Assembly (NCBI GenBank): GCA_937124575.1
Contig: CAKZKY010000527.1
Location: 1-40,070, forward strand
Origin: an uncultured Pseudomonadota bacterium
Lineage (GTDB): Bacteria > Desulfobacterota > BSN033 > UBA1163
DNA: 40,070 nucleotides
Direction of reading: 5' to 3'
Below the pieces are notes generated by a model. That model worked only from the letters and a program-made list of their open reading frames with translations. It had not been told where the DNA came from and searched no databases. Positions 1 to 6,991 of this stretch are shown piece after piece. The stretch's first letter is position 1, and every line of letters begins with the position of its first letter. Both the position numbers and the translations under genes were made by a program.

Positions 1-2
1 TT

Positions 3-353
3 TATAACTTCCGTAACTATATTAAAAAGTCAGGCTTTAAAGTGAGCGGGACTCATGTCGTGATTGATTACACCCCTGTCCATTTTCTACCCGGTTCCAT
101 GTCTCCATTTATTAATGAAGCCATCAGAAAGTCAAAACGGATTAGAATAGGTGGTGTCCCTTCAAAAGTCCTTAGCATAGAATATCTCATAGTTTCTCTT
201 CTTTTCTCATTCCGATTGAAAGACAGAATGGTGATTCCCGATTTGTTAGAGTTGGCTGACAAAACGAAGCTTCAGGATATCATAGAGAGGTATAGCGATG
301 AGGAAGCTCCTTTGGATAAAAGACTCCAAAGAATTTTGGAGAGTATTTCATGA
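3..353 (+). CDS. Partial predicted nucleotidyltransferase (C-terminal part, cut by window edge)
   Basis: The reading frame is open to the first base of the window, so the true start lies outside. A GTG at 42 is in frame but has no ribosome-binding site and is probably internal. The visible part ends in a helical stretch (EYLIVSLL, then LKDRMVIPDLLELAD, then LDKRLQRIL) that resembles the C-terminal half of AbiEii/DUF6036-like nucleotidyltransferases, where a conserved 'K-D-x-x-D' segment follows the catalytic domain. The catalytic GS-D-x-D motif would be upstream and is not visible. It overlaps the small ORF that starts at 298. The family call is an inference from the C-terminal pattern only. 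Confidence 0.5.
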   Translation, partial: YNFRNYIKKSGFKVSGTHVVIDYTPVHFLPGSMSPFINEAIRKSKRIRIGGVPSKVLSIEYLIVSLLFSFRLKDRMVIPDLLELADKTKLQDIIERYSDEEAPLDKRLQRILESIS

Positions 354-435
354 AGAGAGAGTTAAAGAAAGAAGAAAACTTAGGTCCCTCCCTTTTAAGA
401 AGAAGCTTGAGATCATGAGAGTTAAGAATAAATAA
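298..435 (+). CDS. Small basic protein overlapping the nucleotidyltransferase gene
   Basis: This 45-residue ORF starts at an ATG inside the last 56 bases of the preceding gene, in another frame, and ends at TAA. It encodes MRKLLWIKDSKEFW, then a long charged helix rich in Arg, Lys and Glu (HEERVKERRKL) ending in LPFKKKLEIM. The 'E-F-W ... E-R ... R-x-L-P-F-x-x-K-L-x-I' arrangement is one I associate with short partner proteins found beside predicted nucleotidyltransferases in bacterial and archaeal toxin-antitoxin-like pairs. No clear ribosome-binding site is seen, so translation would rely on coupling to the upstream gene. It could also be a chance overlap. Confidence 0.4.
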   Translation: MRKLLWIKDSKEFWRVFHEERVKERRKLRSLPFKKKLEIMRVKNK

Positions 436-568
436 GGTTCATCAGGGTAGGGAGTGGGTGATCTTCCCATCCCTCCTCTGTACCCCCTTGACTTAGAGGG
501 GCAAATAGAAGGGAGTACTTTAGGAAAGACTGGCCATTGAATTGAATTAAGGATTTACAGAGGGGTAT

Positions 569-940
569 TCAATATGAACCCTTATGATCACATCCCAGAT
601 ACTTAAAGAGGCCGGTGATAAAGTTTCCCCAGGTGGGCAACAGGCGATCGATCTCATAAGGGATCAGTTTGAGCGTTCCTTCATGGATTTTACTATGGAT
701 TTCTTCTAATTTTTTGAAATGGAGAGGCCATGTTTTTTTACCAAGCTCACAGACCATATGAATATTTTTTGTTTTCCCGTCAATGTCCAGGATTCGCAAC
801 CGTTTAAATCCGTCACCAGCGAAGAATTGGGTCCCATTCTCCTTCATCTCAATCAATTTATCCCAGCTAAAGGAGCATTCCTCCTGCTTCTTTGAATTCG
901 TCTTTTCTGTGGTCTTTTCTTTTTTCCCAGTCCTTTTCAT
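569..940 (-). CDS. Hypothetical protein, 123 aa
   Basis: I do not recognise this protein. It starts at ATG 940 and stops at TAA 571-569. The first about 22 residues are a Lys/Glu/Thr-rich, probably disordered tail. The rest (about 23-123) looks like a compact alpha/beta domain with a Trp and several aromatic positions (FSWDKL, QFFAGDGFKRLRIL, TWPLHF, LPTWGNFI). There is no signal peptide or membrane segment. It stands alone in an AT-rich stretch, with non-coding DNA on both sides (436-568 and 941-1157) and no operon partner. It may belong to accessory DNA together with the truncated genes at the left edge. Confidence 0.6.
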   Translation of the reverse strand: MKRTGKKEKTTEKTNSKKQEECSFSWDKLIEMKENGTQFFAGDGFKRLRILDIDGKTKNIHMVCELGKKTWPLHFKKLEEIHSKIHEGTLKLIPYEIDRLLPTWGNFITGLFKYLGCDHKGSY

Positions 941-1095
941 TTCTCTTTATCCATCTCCTGCCACTGATTCAGAGTCTTTATGGAGATAGGATGATTTGGG
1001 TTTAAGCATATTTTAATGTATTAAAGAAAGAGAGTTGTGTCAAGATACCTTTGCGCATTGAATAAATTCCAGTGTTCAGACAGGGGAGTGGAGGG

Positions 1096-1124
1096 TTGAC
1101 TTTGGGGAGTGATTGATATATTAA
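1096..1124 (+). promoter_or_regulatory. Sigma-70-type promoter for the flavodoxin-family gene
   Basis: TTGACT (1096-1101) is followed by a 17-base spacer and TATTAA (1119-1124), about 34 bases before the ATG at 1158. The -10 box is only a moderate match. Spacing and position fit a housekeeping promoter. Confidence 0.45.
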
Positions 1125-1157
1125 GTTGGCATAAAAATTTTCAGGAGGTGGAGAACG

Positions 1158-1727
1158 ATGAAGGTATTGGGAATTCTTGGAAGTCCTCGGATGGGTGGAA
1201 ATAGCGATCTTCTTCTGGATCAGGCCCTGGAAGGGGCGGGAGAGAAGGGAGCAAAGACGGAAAAGATCATCCTGAGCAGAAAAAAGATTTCAGGATGCCT
1301 CGATTGCACAAAATGTAATGAGACAGGTTTATGTGTGATTAAGGACGATATGATTGGAATTCACAAAAAGATTCTTCGGGCGGATGCCATCATCCATAGT
1401 GTTCCCCTCTATTTCTGGGCAATGACGTCTCAGACGAAAGCCTACTTAGATCGCTGGTGCGCCTTTTTTGATGGAAACTGGAACTGGCACCAAGCCTATC
1501 TACCCAAGATGAGAGGAAAGAGAATCGGTCTAATCACGGTCTGTGGCGATCCCAATGTCCATACCGCTGACCCCATCGTCCATAGTTTTAGAGAAACCTG
1601 CAACTTCTCCGGAATGAAATTATTTCCTGTGGTTCAGGTCTCTGCCGCCACGAAGGGAGAGGTTGCCAACAATGAGAAGGCAAAAAGAGAGGCATTTCAG
1701 TTAGGAAGAAAGATTGCGACTCCCTGA
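1158..1727 (+). CDS. Flavodoxin-fold NAD(P)H-dependent oxidoreductase with Fe-S-type cysteine cluster
   Basis: This 189-aa protein opens with the FMN-phosphate loop typical of flavodoxin-like reductases (LGSPRMGGNS, residues 8-17). A compact cysteine motif follows at C47, C50, C53 and C59 (CxxCxxCx5C), which in iron-sulfur flavoproteins of anaerobes holds a 4Fe-4S cluster beside FMN. Later come HSVPLYFWAMTSQTKAYLDR (about 86-105), the usual flavin-isoalloxazine side, and a Trp-rich segment near 125. The ribosome-binding site is a strong AGGAGG at 1143-1148. It likely moves electrons from ferredoxin or NAD(P)H to an unknown acceptor in the cytoplasm. It is monocistronic, and a hairpin follows the gene. 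The fold is clear; the physiological substrate is unknown. Confidence 0.85.
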   Translation: MKVLGILGSPRMGGNSDLLLDQALEGAGEKGAKTEKIILSRKKISGCLDCTKCNETGLCVIKDDMIGIHKKILRADAIIHSVPLYFWAMTSQTKAYLDRWCAFFDGNWNWHQAYLPKMRGKRIGLITVCGDPNVHTADPIVHSFRETCNFSGMKLFPVVQVSAATKGEVANNEKAKREAFQLGRKIATP

Positions 1728-1760
1728 TGCTAACCAGAAGAGAAGGTTATCAGGATACCA

Positions 1761-1798
1761 GAGCATCAGGTGAAACCTGATACCCCGATGCTCTGTTT
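1761..1798 (+). terminator. Candidate terminator between convergent genes
   Basis: GAGCATC (1761-1767) can pair with GATGCTC (1787-1793), followed by TGTTTTA. A nested perfect 7-bp stem, ATCAGGT/ACCTGAT with a GAA loop (1765-1781), is an alternative. It sits exactly between the convergent genes ending at 1727 and 1798. The T-tract is short, so the call is tentative. Confidence 0.45.
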
Positions 1799-1995
1799 TA
1801 TATCCCCTTCATGGCTTTCTTTAAGTTATCGTTGCACTGAAGGAGTTTATCAATAGCATCTTCGATCTCTTTGCTCACTCCGGCCAATCCCAACTCACCT
1901 GCTTTTTGAGCCCATCTTCTGTATTCAACAATATGGCTTTCGTTATGTTCGATCCAGTGGTGAATGATGACCGATAATTTCTTCTCTTCTTCCAT
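1798..1995 (-). CDS. Small His-rich helical protein, 65 aa
   Basis: This short protein has a good ribosome-binding site (AAGGAAGGTGAGG upstream of ATG 1995). The pattern HHWIEHNESH at residues 12-21, then a tryptophan and two amphipathic helices, gives four histidines on one helix and suggests metal or haem binding or a helical-bundle fold. I recall similar short 'HWIEHN...H...W' proteins from strict anaerobes and methanogens, without a firm function. It lies 16 bases downstream of the methyltransferase gene in the same direction, so it may be the last gene of a guaA-like/methyltransferase operon. It is a real gene by its ribosome-binding site and composition; the function is unknown. Confidence 0.65.
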   Translation of the reverse strand: MEEEKKLSVIIHHWIEHNESHIVEYRRWAQKAGELGLAGVSKEIEDAIDKLLQCNDNLKKAMKGI

Positions 1996-2011
1996 GATTT
2001 CCTCACCTTCC

Positions 2012-2680
2012 TTATGGTTTTACCCATCGAACGGCAACAAATGCCCCTGTATTTAAACCCTTTGCCCTTCCCTCTTGCTCGATCCTTTGAGCCTTTTCCA
2101 AGTCCTCGTTCTTCAAAAAGTGGATTGCTGTTTTCGTCATCCCTTCGATGGAGACAAGGGATAGCAGCTCCTCAGGGGACCGGAAGATGGCCTTTTTAAA
2201 AAGGGGATGGTCCTCTTTTGATTTTCTTCGCTCAGCCCAAGGGCTGAGACGATTTAAAGAAGCGAGGACAATCGTTCCACCTCTTTGAGTCACCCGAAAT
2301 AATTCTTCGAGTGCTGTTTTTGCATCTTCTATAAATTCAATGGCGGTCACTGAAATCGTTTTGTCAAAAAGATCATTTTTAAAAGGAAGCCTTAAGATAT
2401 CCGATTGAACCGTCTGGAACGGAGTCCCTTCTGCCTTTCTTCTTGCCCGGACGAGCATCGGCCAGGAGATGTCGATTCCTGTGACCCGGCAACCGTAAGA
2501 AAGAAGATCCAAAGTAAAGATTCCAGTTCCACAACCTGCATCCAGTATTTGCTCACCAGGCTGTGGTTTTAATAACTCCAGAAGCAGTTCGGATTCATAC
2601 TGCTTGATAAGGAGTCCCAGGGGAGTGGTGAACCACTGATCATAATCGTCTGGCCATTGATCGAAAAGTTTATTCTGGAT
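2012..2680 (-). CDS. Class I SAM-dependent methyltransferase (probable ATC start)
   Basis: The protein has a Rossmann-type methyltransferase core. Motif I is DAGCGTG, followed by GCRVTGIDIS (motif II acidic residue), FQTVQSDILRLPF (motif III) and the post-motif FDKTISVTAIEFIEDAKTAL, all as in UbiE/Methyltransf_11 enzymes. The frame extends upstream into the preceding gene, but family members begin close to the segment QNKLFDQWP. Exactly there a strong Shine-Dalgarno, GGGGAGGAG (2695-2687), is placed 8 bases before an ATC codon at 2680-2678, just after the upstream gene's TGA (2702-2700). The only upstream alternative near it is a TTG at 2713 without a ribosome-binding site. I therefore place the start at ATC, giving 222 aa. 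The methyl acceptor is unknown. Confidence 0.8.
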   Translation of the reverse strand: MQNKLFDQWPDDYDQWFTTPLGLLIKQYESELLLELLKPQPGEQILDAGCGTGIFTLDLLSYGCRVTGIDISWPMLVRARRKAEGTPFQTVQSDILRLPFKNDLFDKTISVTAIEFIEDAKTALEELFRVTQRGGTIVLASLNRLSPWAERRKSKEDHPLFKKAIFRSPEELLSLVSIEGMTKTAIHFLKNEDLEKAQRIEQEGRAKGLNTGAFVAVRWVKP

Positions 2681-2686
2681 GGAAGT

Positions 2687-2695
2687 CTCCTCCCC
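2687..2695 (-). promoter_or_regulatory. Strong Shine-Dalgarno that points to an ATC start codon
   Basis: GGGGAGGAG lies between the stop of the GMP-synthase-like gene and an ATC triplet at 2680-2678. With no ATG, GTG or TTG at the right distance, it either drives initiation at ATC or marks a start codon altered by mutation or assembly error. Confidence 0.6.
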
Positions 2696-2699
2696 TTGA

Positions 2700-3632
2700 T
2701 CAGATATATTCAATGGTTGCTGGAGGTTTTGGGGTGAGATCGTAAAGGCAACGATTAACGTCCTTGATGGCAGTGATCCGTTCACATATCCGTTTTAATT
2801 TGTCCCAAGGAAGCTCGACAGGGGTTGCTGTTCTTGCATCCACACTATGGATACAGCGCACCACAATGATCTGCCCAAACTCCCGTTTTCCACCGACCAT
2901 TCCTGTTGCCCTGTCACTTAAAAGGATGGCCATATACTGGAAGGCGCCCGTATCACTCAATTCTTCCTCAACAATGGCTGTTGCCGCACGGACAGTGGCG
3001 AGTCGCTCCTCTGTCACCTCACCTACGATTCGAGTAGCCAGGGCAGGACCAGGAAAGGGGATTCTCTGGGTGATCTCCGGAGGCAAGCCTAATAATTTTG
3101 CTACTTCTCTGACTCCGTCTTTACGAAGGGTCTTAAGAGGTTCCAACACCTGATAGCCGTACTCTTTTTCTGGGTCAATGCCGATCTGAGCAAGGATATT
3201 ATGCTGACGTTTGATTCCTGCTACGGTCTCTTCAATGTCCGTAAGAATCGTTCCGTGGAGGAGGTATTTAGCGCCAGTCTCTCGGACCAGTCTTCCAAAG
3301 ACCGTAGCGTAAAACGTTTTTGTGATGGCATTCCGTTTCTCTTCTGGATCAGTTAAGCCTTTGAGTGCTCCCAGGAATTCCCTTTTTGCATCGATGATCT
3401 GGATCGGGATCCCCATATCGGAAAAGATCTTGAGCACCCGTTGCGGTTCTCCTTGACGCATCAGCCCATTTTCGATGAAGACGGTCTTTAATCGGTTCCC
3501 GATGGCACGGTGACCAAGAACTGAAACGACAGAGCTGTCGACCCCTCCGCTCAGGGCATTCATAGCGATTTGATTTCCGACCGATTCTTTGATTTCAGCA
3601 ATCTGTTCGTCAATAAAGGCCTTGTAATCCAT
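2700..3632 (-). CDS. Stand-alone GMP-synthase-like ATP pyrophosphatase (GuaA C-terminal half)
   Basis: This 310-aa protein corresponds to the ATP-pyrophosphatase and dimerization domains of GMP synthase. It has the PP-loop SGGVDSS at 28-34, the segment QRIPFPGPALATRIVGEV, and the C-terminal end KPPATIEYI that closes the dimerization domain. There is no glutaminase domain, and none is encoded nearby. It would need ammonia or a separate GuaA glutaminase subunit, as in archaea. Several positions differ from ordinary bacterial GuaA: HGTILTDIEETVAGIK replaces the usual GTLYPDVIES segment, and IKRQHN replaces IKSHHN. It may be a divergent paralogue. The start at ATG 3632 has AGGAG spaced correctly; an upstream in-frame ATG at 3662 lacks one. 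It is followed directly by the methyltransferase gene. Confidence 0.75.
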   Translation of the reverse strand: MDYKAFIDEQIAEIKESVGNQIAMNALSGGVDSSVVSVLGHRAIGNRLKTVFIENGLMRQGEPQRVLKIFSDMGIPIQIIDAKREFLGALKGLTDPEEKRNAITKTFYATVFGRLVRETGAKYLLHGTILTDIEETVAGIKRQHNILAQIGIDPEKEYGYQVLEPLKTLRKDGVREVAKLLGLPPEITQRIPFPGPALATRIVGEVTEERLATVRAATAIVEEELSDTGAFQYMAILLSDRATGMVGGKREFGQIIVVRCIHSVDARTATPVELPWDKLKRICERITAIKDVNRCLYDLTPKPPATIEYI

Positions 3633-3699
3633 GTTTTCTCCTCCAAAAAGATATGATGGCATTATATTGGATGAAACATCTTTGTCAATAGTGTCCAGC

Positions 3700-4299
3700 C
3701 TACTTTTTCAATACCTCAATGGTTTCGATGGAGTTCACGATCCATCTCTTCTCCATTTTTTTCAGCAAGCATTCGATCTCATAGGCCTCATTCACGGTTT
3801 CGCCTGGAGTGGTTCTTCCAGTGACCCTTGCGGTCAGGCGGACTTTTGAAACGTCGGCCTCGGGAAAGGTAATGTCAAAGTCGAGAAACTTAATATGGAG
3901 ATTTGAAAAGTGAATACGGCCACGGACCACATAGCCTGTCATTTCATCGCGACTAAACTTTCCTGATAGACCATAGGCAGGGAGTTTGATTTCACAAGTG
4001 TCAGCAACAAGGGAGGCGATTTTTTTGATCTTCTGATCCAGGGTGAAGATGCTTTCACCGGATTCTTTCATCATCGCATCTGAGAGAAGGCGAAACGTCT
4101 TCTTCACCCTTTTTTCTTCGGTCTGGGTAAGGCTAAAAGCTGTCCAAACGGTCAGTACAATTAGAATTGCGGCCATCAGAATGTATTTGACCTTCCACCG
4201 GTTCGAGATGGGAGGACGTTGTTTTTCAGCGGGTGTTCTCTTCTGCTGGTTTCCCGAAGGCCTTGAAGATTTGCCTGTTTTTTGAGAGGGAATCACCAT
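3700..4299 (-). CDS. Membrane-anchored protein with probable NTF2-like domain
   Basis: This 199-aa protein has a basic, Pro/Lys-rich cytoplasmic N-terminus (1-36), one transmembrane helix (about 37-57, KYILMAAILIVLTVW) and an extracytoplasmic domain. The alternation of a helical first half and long beta strands (GYVVRGRIHFSNLHIKFLDF, VRLTARVTGRT, RWIVNSIETIEVL) suggests an NTF2-like or cystatin-like fold. The start at ATG 4299 overlaps the lepB stop (ATGGTGA) and has AGGAGG six bases upstream. A longer in-frame extension to 4425 has no ribosome-binding site. Its coupling to signal peptidase I suggests a role in envelope protein handling, but no function is established. Confidence 0.65.
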   Translation of the reverse strand: MVIPSQKTGKSSRPSGNQQKRTPAEKQRPPISNRWKVKYILMAAILIVLTVWTAFSLTQTEEKRVKKTFRLLSDAMMKESGESIFTLDQKIKKIASLVADTCEIKLPAYGLSGKFSRDEMTGYVVRGRIHFSNLHIKFLDFDITFPEADVSKVRLTARVTGRTTPGETVNEAYEIECLLKKMEKRWIVNSIETIEVLKK

Positions 4300-4793
4300 A
4301 GGGGACCTCCTAAAATTCTTTTGAGAGAGACCTGTCCGAAGAAATGTTTGTGGATGGGACCCTCTCGATAATCTCCCACGACATAGACGGAATTGGGTTC
4401 GACCTTCCGTGGGGGAAGGTTCCAATCATACGGGTATCGGAGATAAGGTTCCCCAAGCTCTTTGCCATTGATGAAGAGTTTTCCACTACGAAATTCGACT
4501 TCTTCGCCTTCGAGAGCAACCACTCGCTTCAGAAGGGTCACCTTCTGGCCGGCAAAACGGATTACCACCACATCTCCCCTTTTGGGTTTTGAGAGGATAT
4601 ATTGAAGTCTCCAGCAGAAATTGATCTCTCCATCTCGATAAGTTGGATCCATGCTATGGCCTTTGATTCGGATAGGAATCAGCAGATAGCCGAAGACGAG
4701 ATAGGCGAGGAGAGTGACACAACCTACCCGGATCAGAAAGGAGCGGGTGAATTTAGGAAAGAGAAAATTTCGAATCGTTTCAGGGAGAGCCAT
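4293..4793 (-). CDS. lepB: Signal peptidase I
   Basis: Signal peptidase I removes N-terminal signal peptides of exported proteins at the outer face of the inner membrane. The 166-aa form has one transmembrane segment (about 20-41), the catalytic serine in GHSMDPT (S47), the catalytic lysine in LLKRVV (K89), and the box VYVVGD near the C-terminus, all canonical S26 motifs. It is a short, single-anchor enzyme. I chose ATG 4793; a TTG at 4814 would add seven residues, and neither has a convincing ribosome-binding site. The next gene is coupled by a 7-base overlap. A divergent E-G-P-I-H replaces the usual D-S-R-x-W/F-G segment after the GD box. Confidence 0.85.
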   Translation of the reverse strand: MALPETIRNFLFPKFTRSFLIRVGCVTLLAYLVFGYLLIPIRIKGHSMDPTYRDGEINFCWRLQYILSKPKRGDVVVIRFAGQKVTLLKRVVALEGEEVEFRSGKLFINGKELGEPYLRYPYDWNLPPRKVEPNSVYVVGDYREGPIHKHFFGQVSLKRILGGPLW

Positions 4794-4874
4794 ATGGTTT
4801 TTGAAAGGGGTCAAAATTGGTTTAACATTAGAAAGTGTCGTAGGTTAGGAAATGGAAGGGGACCACCTCCGTCC

Positions 4875-5309
4875 TTAAGATTTTTGAATGTCTCCAACCT
4901 CCTTCAACAGGTTTCTCAATTTCTGAATCGTTCCTTTTGGCATGGAATGGAATTCCATTCCATATCGGTGCTCTTTCCAGGTCTGCCTGGCCTCCAAATC
5001 AGCCCAAACGATCTTTGCCATTCCCTGGATGGTATTGAGTTCCAATCCCTTCGCAAAATAGATTTCCACTTTTAACATTTCTCCCACTTCAATTTTTTCG
5101 GGGAGATAGACAAATAGGCCGCCTTCACTCGCATTTTTAACCAATCCTCCAAAATCGGTCTTTCTACCCTTTCGCGAATAATCGAGGGGGAGTTCAAGAA
5201 TAAATCGAGGGTGTTTTCTCTTCTCATTAGCTACGATCCCTTTTGGTGACATATCCTTTTCCTCTTTCTTTTCCCCTTTTTTAAGAGTAGGGGTTTTTGC
5301 AAAACCCAT
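4875..5309 (-). CDS. PilZ-domain protein
   Basis: The PilZ fold is the common cyclic-di-GMP-binding module. The protein has a Lys/Glu-rich leader (1-28), then RKHPR at 31-35 (the RxxxR motif) and NASEGG at 59-64 (the (D/N)xSxxG motif), followed by beta strands ending in GMEFHSMPKG. Both ligand-binding motifs are intact, so nucleotide binding is likely. At 144 aa it is a single-domain receptor with no output domain. The start at ATG 5309 follows AAGGAGG at good spacing. It lies 81 bases upstream of lepB on the same strand. The partner it controls is unknown. Confidence 0.85.
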   Translation of the reverse strand: MGFAKTPTLKKGEKKEEKDMSPKGIVANEKRKHPRFILELPLDYSRKGRKTDFGGLVKNASEGGLFVYLPEKIEVGEMLKVEIYFAKGLELNTIQGMAKIVWADLEARQTWKEHRYGMEFHSMPKGTIQKLRNLLKEVGDIQKS

Positions 5310-5395
5310 GGTAGCCTCCTTGTGAGATCATTTCTCTTTGAAAAGGATGAAAGGTTCTAAAACATTTTTATGCGATCAAAAATTTATAAACATTA

Positions 5396-5436
5396 ATCCT
5401 CCTTAGAAAGCTCTGCTGATGGTTCCGTGCGAAGCT
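5396..5436 (-). repeat. Degenerate copy of the GAAGC/GCTTC palindromic repeat
   Basis: Read on the minus strand, this segment contains AAGCTTCGCACGG, then CAGCAG, then GCTTTCTAA, matching the right half of the copies at 7480, 18330 and 24836. It lies between mlaA and the PilZ gene and ends in TAAGGAGG. The left half is lost or unrecognisable. Confidence 0.55.
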
Positions 5437-5452
5437 TAGATGCTGTTGGGAT

Positions 5453-6340
5453 TTACCTCTTCTTGATCTGGTGATTCCTGTATTGATGATAGGCCTCTCG
5501 CTTTGCCACATAAGGATCGAGGGCGTTTTTCTTAAAATCCTCATATTCTCCAATCCTGAAGGAGACATCGTTGATCTGATCATAGGTGCGAAGAGCGAGA
5601 CCAACCGGCACCGACCTAATAAGGTAAGTCTTAGGATCAAGAAGAATGTCACCCGCGAAACCCAAAGCATCGCGTAGGCTCGAGGCTCCCAGAAATGGCC
5701 ATTCCATATAGAATACCGGTCCCATTCCCCAAACGCCAAGTGTTTGACCGAAATCTTCATTCTTCTTTTCTATTTCCAGTTCTGTTTTGGCAGGATCCAG
5801 GAAGCCAGCCAGACCGAGAGTCGAATTGAGAAGAAAGCGAATGGTTTCGTTTCCAGCGCCTTTAAAATTGGCCTGAAGGAGACAGTTGATCAGTCGAACC
5901 GGGGTGGTAAGATTGGAGAAGAAGTTTTTAACTCCGATTCTTACATCTTCTGGGACGACTATCCTATATCCTGAAGCCACAGGTTTCACTGCCCAGAAAT
6001 AGAGTCTGTCATTGAAATGGAAGAAGAGGCGGTTCAGGGGTTCAAGGGGGTCGGCGATTGTTTCCGATTGCTCCTCTAATTCCAACTCTTCCTCTTTTGA
6101 AGGGGGTGTGGAAGACTGTACCAGCAAGAGGGGAAGATCAAAAGGAGAGTCGTAGACGAAGGGTTGGGAGTTGATCATTGCCATTTGCGAAGGGGAAGAA
6201 GGATTGGACTCGGAGGGGTTCTCAAATGAGCCTTCAGTTTCTGCTATTGATGTTGAGGTGAAAATGGCACAATCAGGTTCGGCCAAGGCTGGTGTGGCAA
6301 ACATTAGAACCCACAGAATCAGGACAAGAAAACCTTTCAA
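5453..6340 (-). CDS. mlaA: MlaA/VacJ family outer-membrane phospholipid-removal protein
   Basis: MlaA extracts misplaced phospholipids from the outer leaflet of the outer membrane and hands them to MlaC. The 295-aa protein has a signal peptide (1-20, cut after ALA), a low-complexity Ser/Pro/Glu-rich linker (about 22-95), then the MlaA domain with DPLEPLNR (97-104), RFLLNSTLGLAGF (168-180) and FGQTLGVWG (197-205). There is no lipobox: Cys24 follows ALAEPD, so unlike the E. coli protein it is probably not a lipoprotein. Start is TTG 6340, chosen because AGGAGG lies 4 bases upstream. It is the last gene of the mlaEFDCA operon. Confidence 0.92.
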   Translation of the reverse strand: MKGFLVLILWVLMFATPALAEPDCAIFTSTSIAETEGSFENPSESNPSSPSQMAMINSQPFVYDSPFDLPLLLVQSSTPPSKEEELELEEQSETIADPLEPLNRLFFHFNDRLYFWAVKPVASGYRIVVPEDVRIGVKNFFSNLTTPVRLINCLLQANFKGAGNETIRFLLNSTLGLAGFLDPAKTELEIEKKNEDFGQTLGVWGMGPVFYMEWPFLGASSLRDALGFAGDILLDPKTYLIRSVPVGLALRTYDQINDVSFRIGEYEDFKKNALDPYVAKREAYHQYRNHQIKKR

Positions 6341-6370
6341 TATTCCTCCTCAGGGGGATGCGCTATCGTC

Positions 6371-6973
6371 TCATTTCTGGGTTGATTTATCTTTTAACCG
6401 TTTAACCAACTCCGAGTATGAGGATTTGGTGATGATCTCATTGAACTGAGTCCGGTAATTATTGATCAGACTAACCCCTTCCACTGAAAAGTCATAGACG
6501 AGCCAGTGTTCCCCTTTTTTCCAGGACCGATATTCGACTTGAATGGTCTGGTCTTTCGCCGTAAAGATCTTTACTCTGATGGAGGCGTAGTTGCCGTCAA
6601 TCAGCTCATTTTCATAGAGAATCTTATTCCAGGAATAACCTTCAACCTTATTCATATAGACCCGTTCGAGCAACTCCCGAAAAAGTGGTACAAAATCTCT
6701 CCGTTCTTCTGGACTCCTCTGAGCCCAGTGCCTTCCAAGGGAGCGGCGAGCCATTTCTTCCCAATCGAAACGTTCGTCCACCGTTTTTAAAATCTTCTCT
6801 TTTCTCTCCCGATCTTTTTTGGGAGACTTGAGATGAGGGTCGGAAAGGATGGCCAAGACCTTATCTGTCGTGGCTTTGAGTTGGTCGAGTGGTTCTCCGG
6901 TAAGCCCATCACCAACAGTTCCAAAAATGAAGAAGAGAGATAGAACGGATTGAATGAGCGCGATGCGATTCAT
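6371..6973 (-). CDS. mlaC: MlaC-like periplasmic phospholipid-binding protein
   Basis: MlaC/Ttg2D proteins shuttle single phospholipids across the periplasm between MlaA and the MlaFED complex. This 200-aa protein has an N-terminal signal sequence (about 1-26) and the family pattern: a helical N-terminal half with DERFDWEEMARRSLGRHW, then SPEERRDFVPLFRELLERVY, then a curved sheet ending in HWLVYDFSVEGVSLINNYRTQF, the signature end of the MlaC fold. The ATG at 6973 is preceded by GGAG at 8 bases and is preferred to a GTG at 6982. It lies 18 bases downstream of mlaD. Confidence 0.92.
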   Translation of the reverse strand: MNRIALIQSVLSLFFIFGTVGDGLTGEPLDQLKATTDKVLAILSDPHLKSPKKDRERKEKILKTVDERFDWEEMARRSLGRHWAQRSPEERRDFVPLFRELLERVYMNKVEGYSWNKILYENELIDGNYASIRVKIFTAKDQTIQVEYRSWKKGEHWLVYDFSVEGVSLINNYRTQFNEIITKSSYSELVKRLKDKSTQK

Positions 6974-6991
6974 TTGAGCCACTCCAGTTCT

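Noticed and set aside
455-485. GGGAGTGGG/CCCATCCC hairpin as a terminator
   Set aside because: The stem is imperfect and no T-tract follows on either strand.
783-989. 68-aa plus-strand ORF opposite the 569-940 gene
   Set aside because: It is antisense to a better-supported gene and has no ribosome-binding site; Phe/Ser/Pro-rich composition is typical of a shadow frame.
1133-1152. TTGGCA-like sequence before the flavodoxin gene as a sigma-54 promoter
   Set aside because: The -12 GC element is absent at the required spacing.
3633-3662. Ten-residue N-terminal extension of the GMP-synthase-like protein
   Set aside because: ATG 3632 has a properly spaced AGGAG; the upstream ATG does not, and the extension is not family-like.
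4300-4425. 42-residue upstream extension of the membrane protein at 3700
   Set aside because: It lies wholly inside lepB in another frame, and AGGAGG is placed correctly for ATG 4299.
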